Below are positions 62,097 through 64,000 of a stretch of 64,000 nucleotides of DNA, piece by piece. The stretch is from Diplolepis rosae (taxonomy: Eukaryota > Arthropoda > Insecta > Hymenoptera > Diplolepididae), in assembly GCA_030998225.1 (NCBI GenBank), contig JAPYXD010000754.1, positions 1,488,001 through 1,552,000 on the forward strand, written 5' to 3'. Position numbers and translations under genes: made by a program. Positions within the stretch are counted from its first letter, which is position 1. Each line of letters opens with the position of its first letter. The notes beneath the pieces were generated by a model. It had not been told where the DNA came from and searched no databases. It worked only from the letters and a program-made list of their open reading frames with translations.

Positions 62097-63462
62097 TTCC
62101 CAGAATACAAAGTGTCTGCGTAATGCAGGGCATGACGCATGCACGCGTGAGGATTAATCCGCACGGGTGAACTCAGAAGGTCACACAGTTGCCCGTGAAA
62201 TTGCCACCCATATGTCTCGCACGTCATGGTTCGCACGCGTGCATCGAGAATGCGCGATTCCAAAAAATATATATATTTATTTAAATATTATCAATTTCAT
62301 CAGAGAAAATGATGGAAAAATAAATAATTCGAACAATTTTTTTATTTCGAAAAAAATTTTGATGAGTAATGACAATTGTTAGACACACATTGAATGAACA
62401 TCAATTAAACTATAAGATTATATCAATGACCAACATCTTTTGAATAAAATGAAACATTCGAATTTAATTTATTCGTATTTAAAGAATTTGAGATCTGGGC
62501 TCGAATCCCAACACAGTCGAAAGCGTCTTTTTTTCCACAGAAAGATTTTCAAATTCTTTAAATATTGATTAATTCATTTATATTTATTTGCGATATAAGA
62601 GTTTTAAATTGTCTACGAGGACACCTGCCGACAACGTATCCTATCTGATACGCGACTTGTGATCCTTCGATAATATAGGCAGTGAAAAAAATTTCTAATT
62701 CACCTAATTAATTTATTCATATTTTACATGAAAATTTCTACATATTCCAAAATTAATTCTCATGAAGAAAGTCAGTCAGAATTGAAATGAGTATTAAAAA
62801 GTTTCAATCCCTATGAAATCCATTTCTTTCAAATCTATGAAGTATATAGCAACCGAGAATGAGCAGAATTCAATCCCTTTGAATGCCGTTTTAATAATCT
62901 CAAAACTTTTAAAACAAAAATTTTTTTAATTTAAAACTTTTTAAGTAGTCTGTGGACCTCTACTTTTAGTACAACCTCAGAATTATATTCGTTTTTGTGT
63001 ATCTCTTACCGTTTTATAAATATCTCAAAATTTATCTCATCAAAAATTTTTAAATTTACAAAATCTTATTAGTGGATATGTAAAACTAATCACTTAAATC
63101 GAATTTTGCAAAAAATTGATCATTTTTTGATGTTAGGAAAATTCTTATGAATAAATATAAAAGATTCGTAGGTTATTGATATATTCAATAATTTTTTGTA
63201 TGAAATCCGAAATTTCGCTCCGTAAAAATATTGCTAAATAAGTTACGTGATCAACGATTATTGAATTTAATATATCTCACACTTTGTGTGCGTCTCATTT
63301 GATCAGCTTACGTGCCTACATAAGTGATCGCGTACTGCGACGCATATGTGTCGCACTGATATGCTTCTCACACCTTTAAACGAGTGCGCGCGAGATTTCT
63401 ACATTCTCATTCGCACACGTGACACGCATGGCGAGCGGGCATCATGCCACGCATTATTGTTA
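62097..63462 (-). mobile_element. TIR element, copy 2, carrying a retroposon
   Basis: Reverse-oriented copy of 55376-56436. Ends pair as gcgtcatgccctgcattacg-like (left, complement) and gcatcatgccacgcatt (right). The body is about 85-90 percent like copy 1 by eye and is lengthened by the 233-bp insertion at 62475-62707 and some extra AT-rich sequence near 63070-63240. Confidence 0.75.
62475..62707 (+). mobile_element. 5'-truncated tRNA-derived retroposon with 11-bp duplication
   Basis: The insertion begins shortly before GGGCTCGAATCCCAACAC, a B box, and continues with tctttttttccacag as in the 17935 fragment. A unique tail (cgaggacacctgccgacaac) follows. It is bordered by TTAATTTATTC on both sides (62464-62474 and 62708-62718). 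The other TIR element copy lacks it. A target duplication of this length is typical of LINE-driven retroposition. Confidence 0.75.
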
Positions 63463-64000
63463 TCTGGGTTAATTAGGTCCAATTCGCATTTAGGGGGTAT
63501 TCTACTGTGTTGTGCAGGAAAATACGTATTTTTAAGGAATTTTTTTGTATATAAAAAAAATTGCTTACAATTCGATTTTTTTTATTATAACGAATTGTTT
63601 TTATAGGAAACAAAATTATATAAAAATCCTAAAATTCTAATATGTAAACATTTTATATATGGCTTAACAATGTTTTCTGAAATATATTTTTTCCTTAATA
63701 TATCCCTTCTTATCAATTTTATAAAAATGATTGGATTTTCGTAAACATTGATTTTTTTTTTGGGGGAAATATTCTCTACAACTCTACTATTTTCAATTTT
63801 AAAAACAAAGATTTCAATGGCTAAAATCATCAAACGAATTTCTGAAAGGGAATTTCACTTTAAAAATAATTGCATTTGAAGATTATTTACTTATTCTAAA
63901 AATTGGAATTAGTAGAGTTTTAGAGAATGTTGTCCCCGAGAAAAATAAGCCAAAGATTTATTTATGATCTATCAAAAATTATCTCAAGTCTTGAAATAAT
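63463..64000. other. Right-edge AT-rich DNA
   Basis: Contains the phrase gggggtattctactgtg at 63494, also seen at 23185, which may be the end of yet another dispersed element. Otherwise nothing I can name. Confidence 0.45.

Overview
The window is strongly AT-rich animal DNA with canonical GT-AG introns. It carries seven spliced protein genes in a dense bed of small DNA transposons. The gene set (a secreted astacin protease, trypsin-like pseudo-proteases with signal peptides, a cilia/sperm axoneme protein, a p68-type RNA helicase) and several mariner-type transposase relics point to an insect. The transposase types are ones common in Hymenoptera, so a wasp is my best guess, but that is inference. 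No bacterial, organellar or viral genes, CRISPR arrays, rRNA genes or complete tRNA genes were seen.

Left part (1-16.6 kb) is gene-dense. A p68/DDX5-type DEAD-box helicase (+, 2630-7983) has its start codon split by the first intron. An astacin zinc metalloprotease (-, 9608-11207) lies tail-to-tail with it. A mitochondrial thiamine pyrophosphate carrier (+, 13042-14198) and an unrecognised secreted 471-residue protein (-, 14758-16551) follow. From 16.6 to 31.2 kb I see no gene: the stretch is built of fold-back elements, word-array MITEs, a 167-bp repeat and a SINE fragment.

Middle part (31.2-43.8 kb) is one gene: a seven-exon CFAP100 (CCDC37)-like axonemal coiled-coil protein of 602 codons. 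Its introns hold a 131-bp satellite interrupted by a mariner, several TTAA-flanked elements, a second transposase relic, a pogo-type MITE, and a 303-bp rearrangement that duplicates one splice acceptor.

Right part (44-64 kb) holds two paralogous minus-strand genes of identical exon phase plan that encode secreted trypsin-fold proteins lacking the catalytic histidine and serine. The first has an 8.6-kb first intron filled with nested mariner relics, pogo-like MITEs and palindromes. The second has a 1.9-kb first intron with transposon remains. Around them lie inverted copies of a 1.06-kb TIR element, one of which carries a tRNA-derived retroposon with a perfect 11-bp target duplication.

The helicase, carrier and CFAP100 are housekeeping or tissue genes with no evident joint pathway. 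The astacin and the two pseudo-proteases are all secreted. The most unusual content is the paralogous pseudo-protease pair with a translatable 63-nt intron, and the diversity of TTAA-flanked and word-array non-autonomous transposons, many with readable empty target sites.
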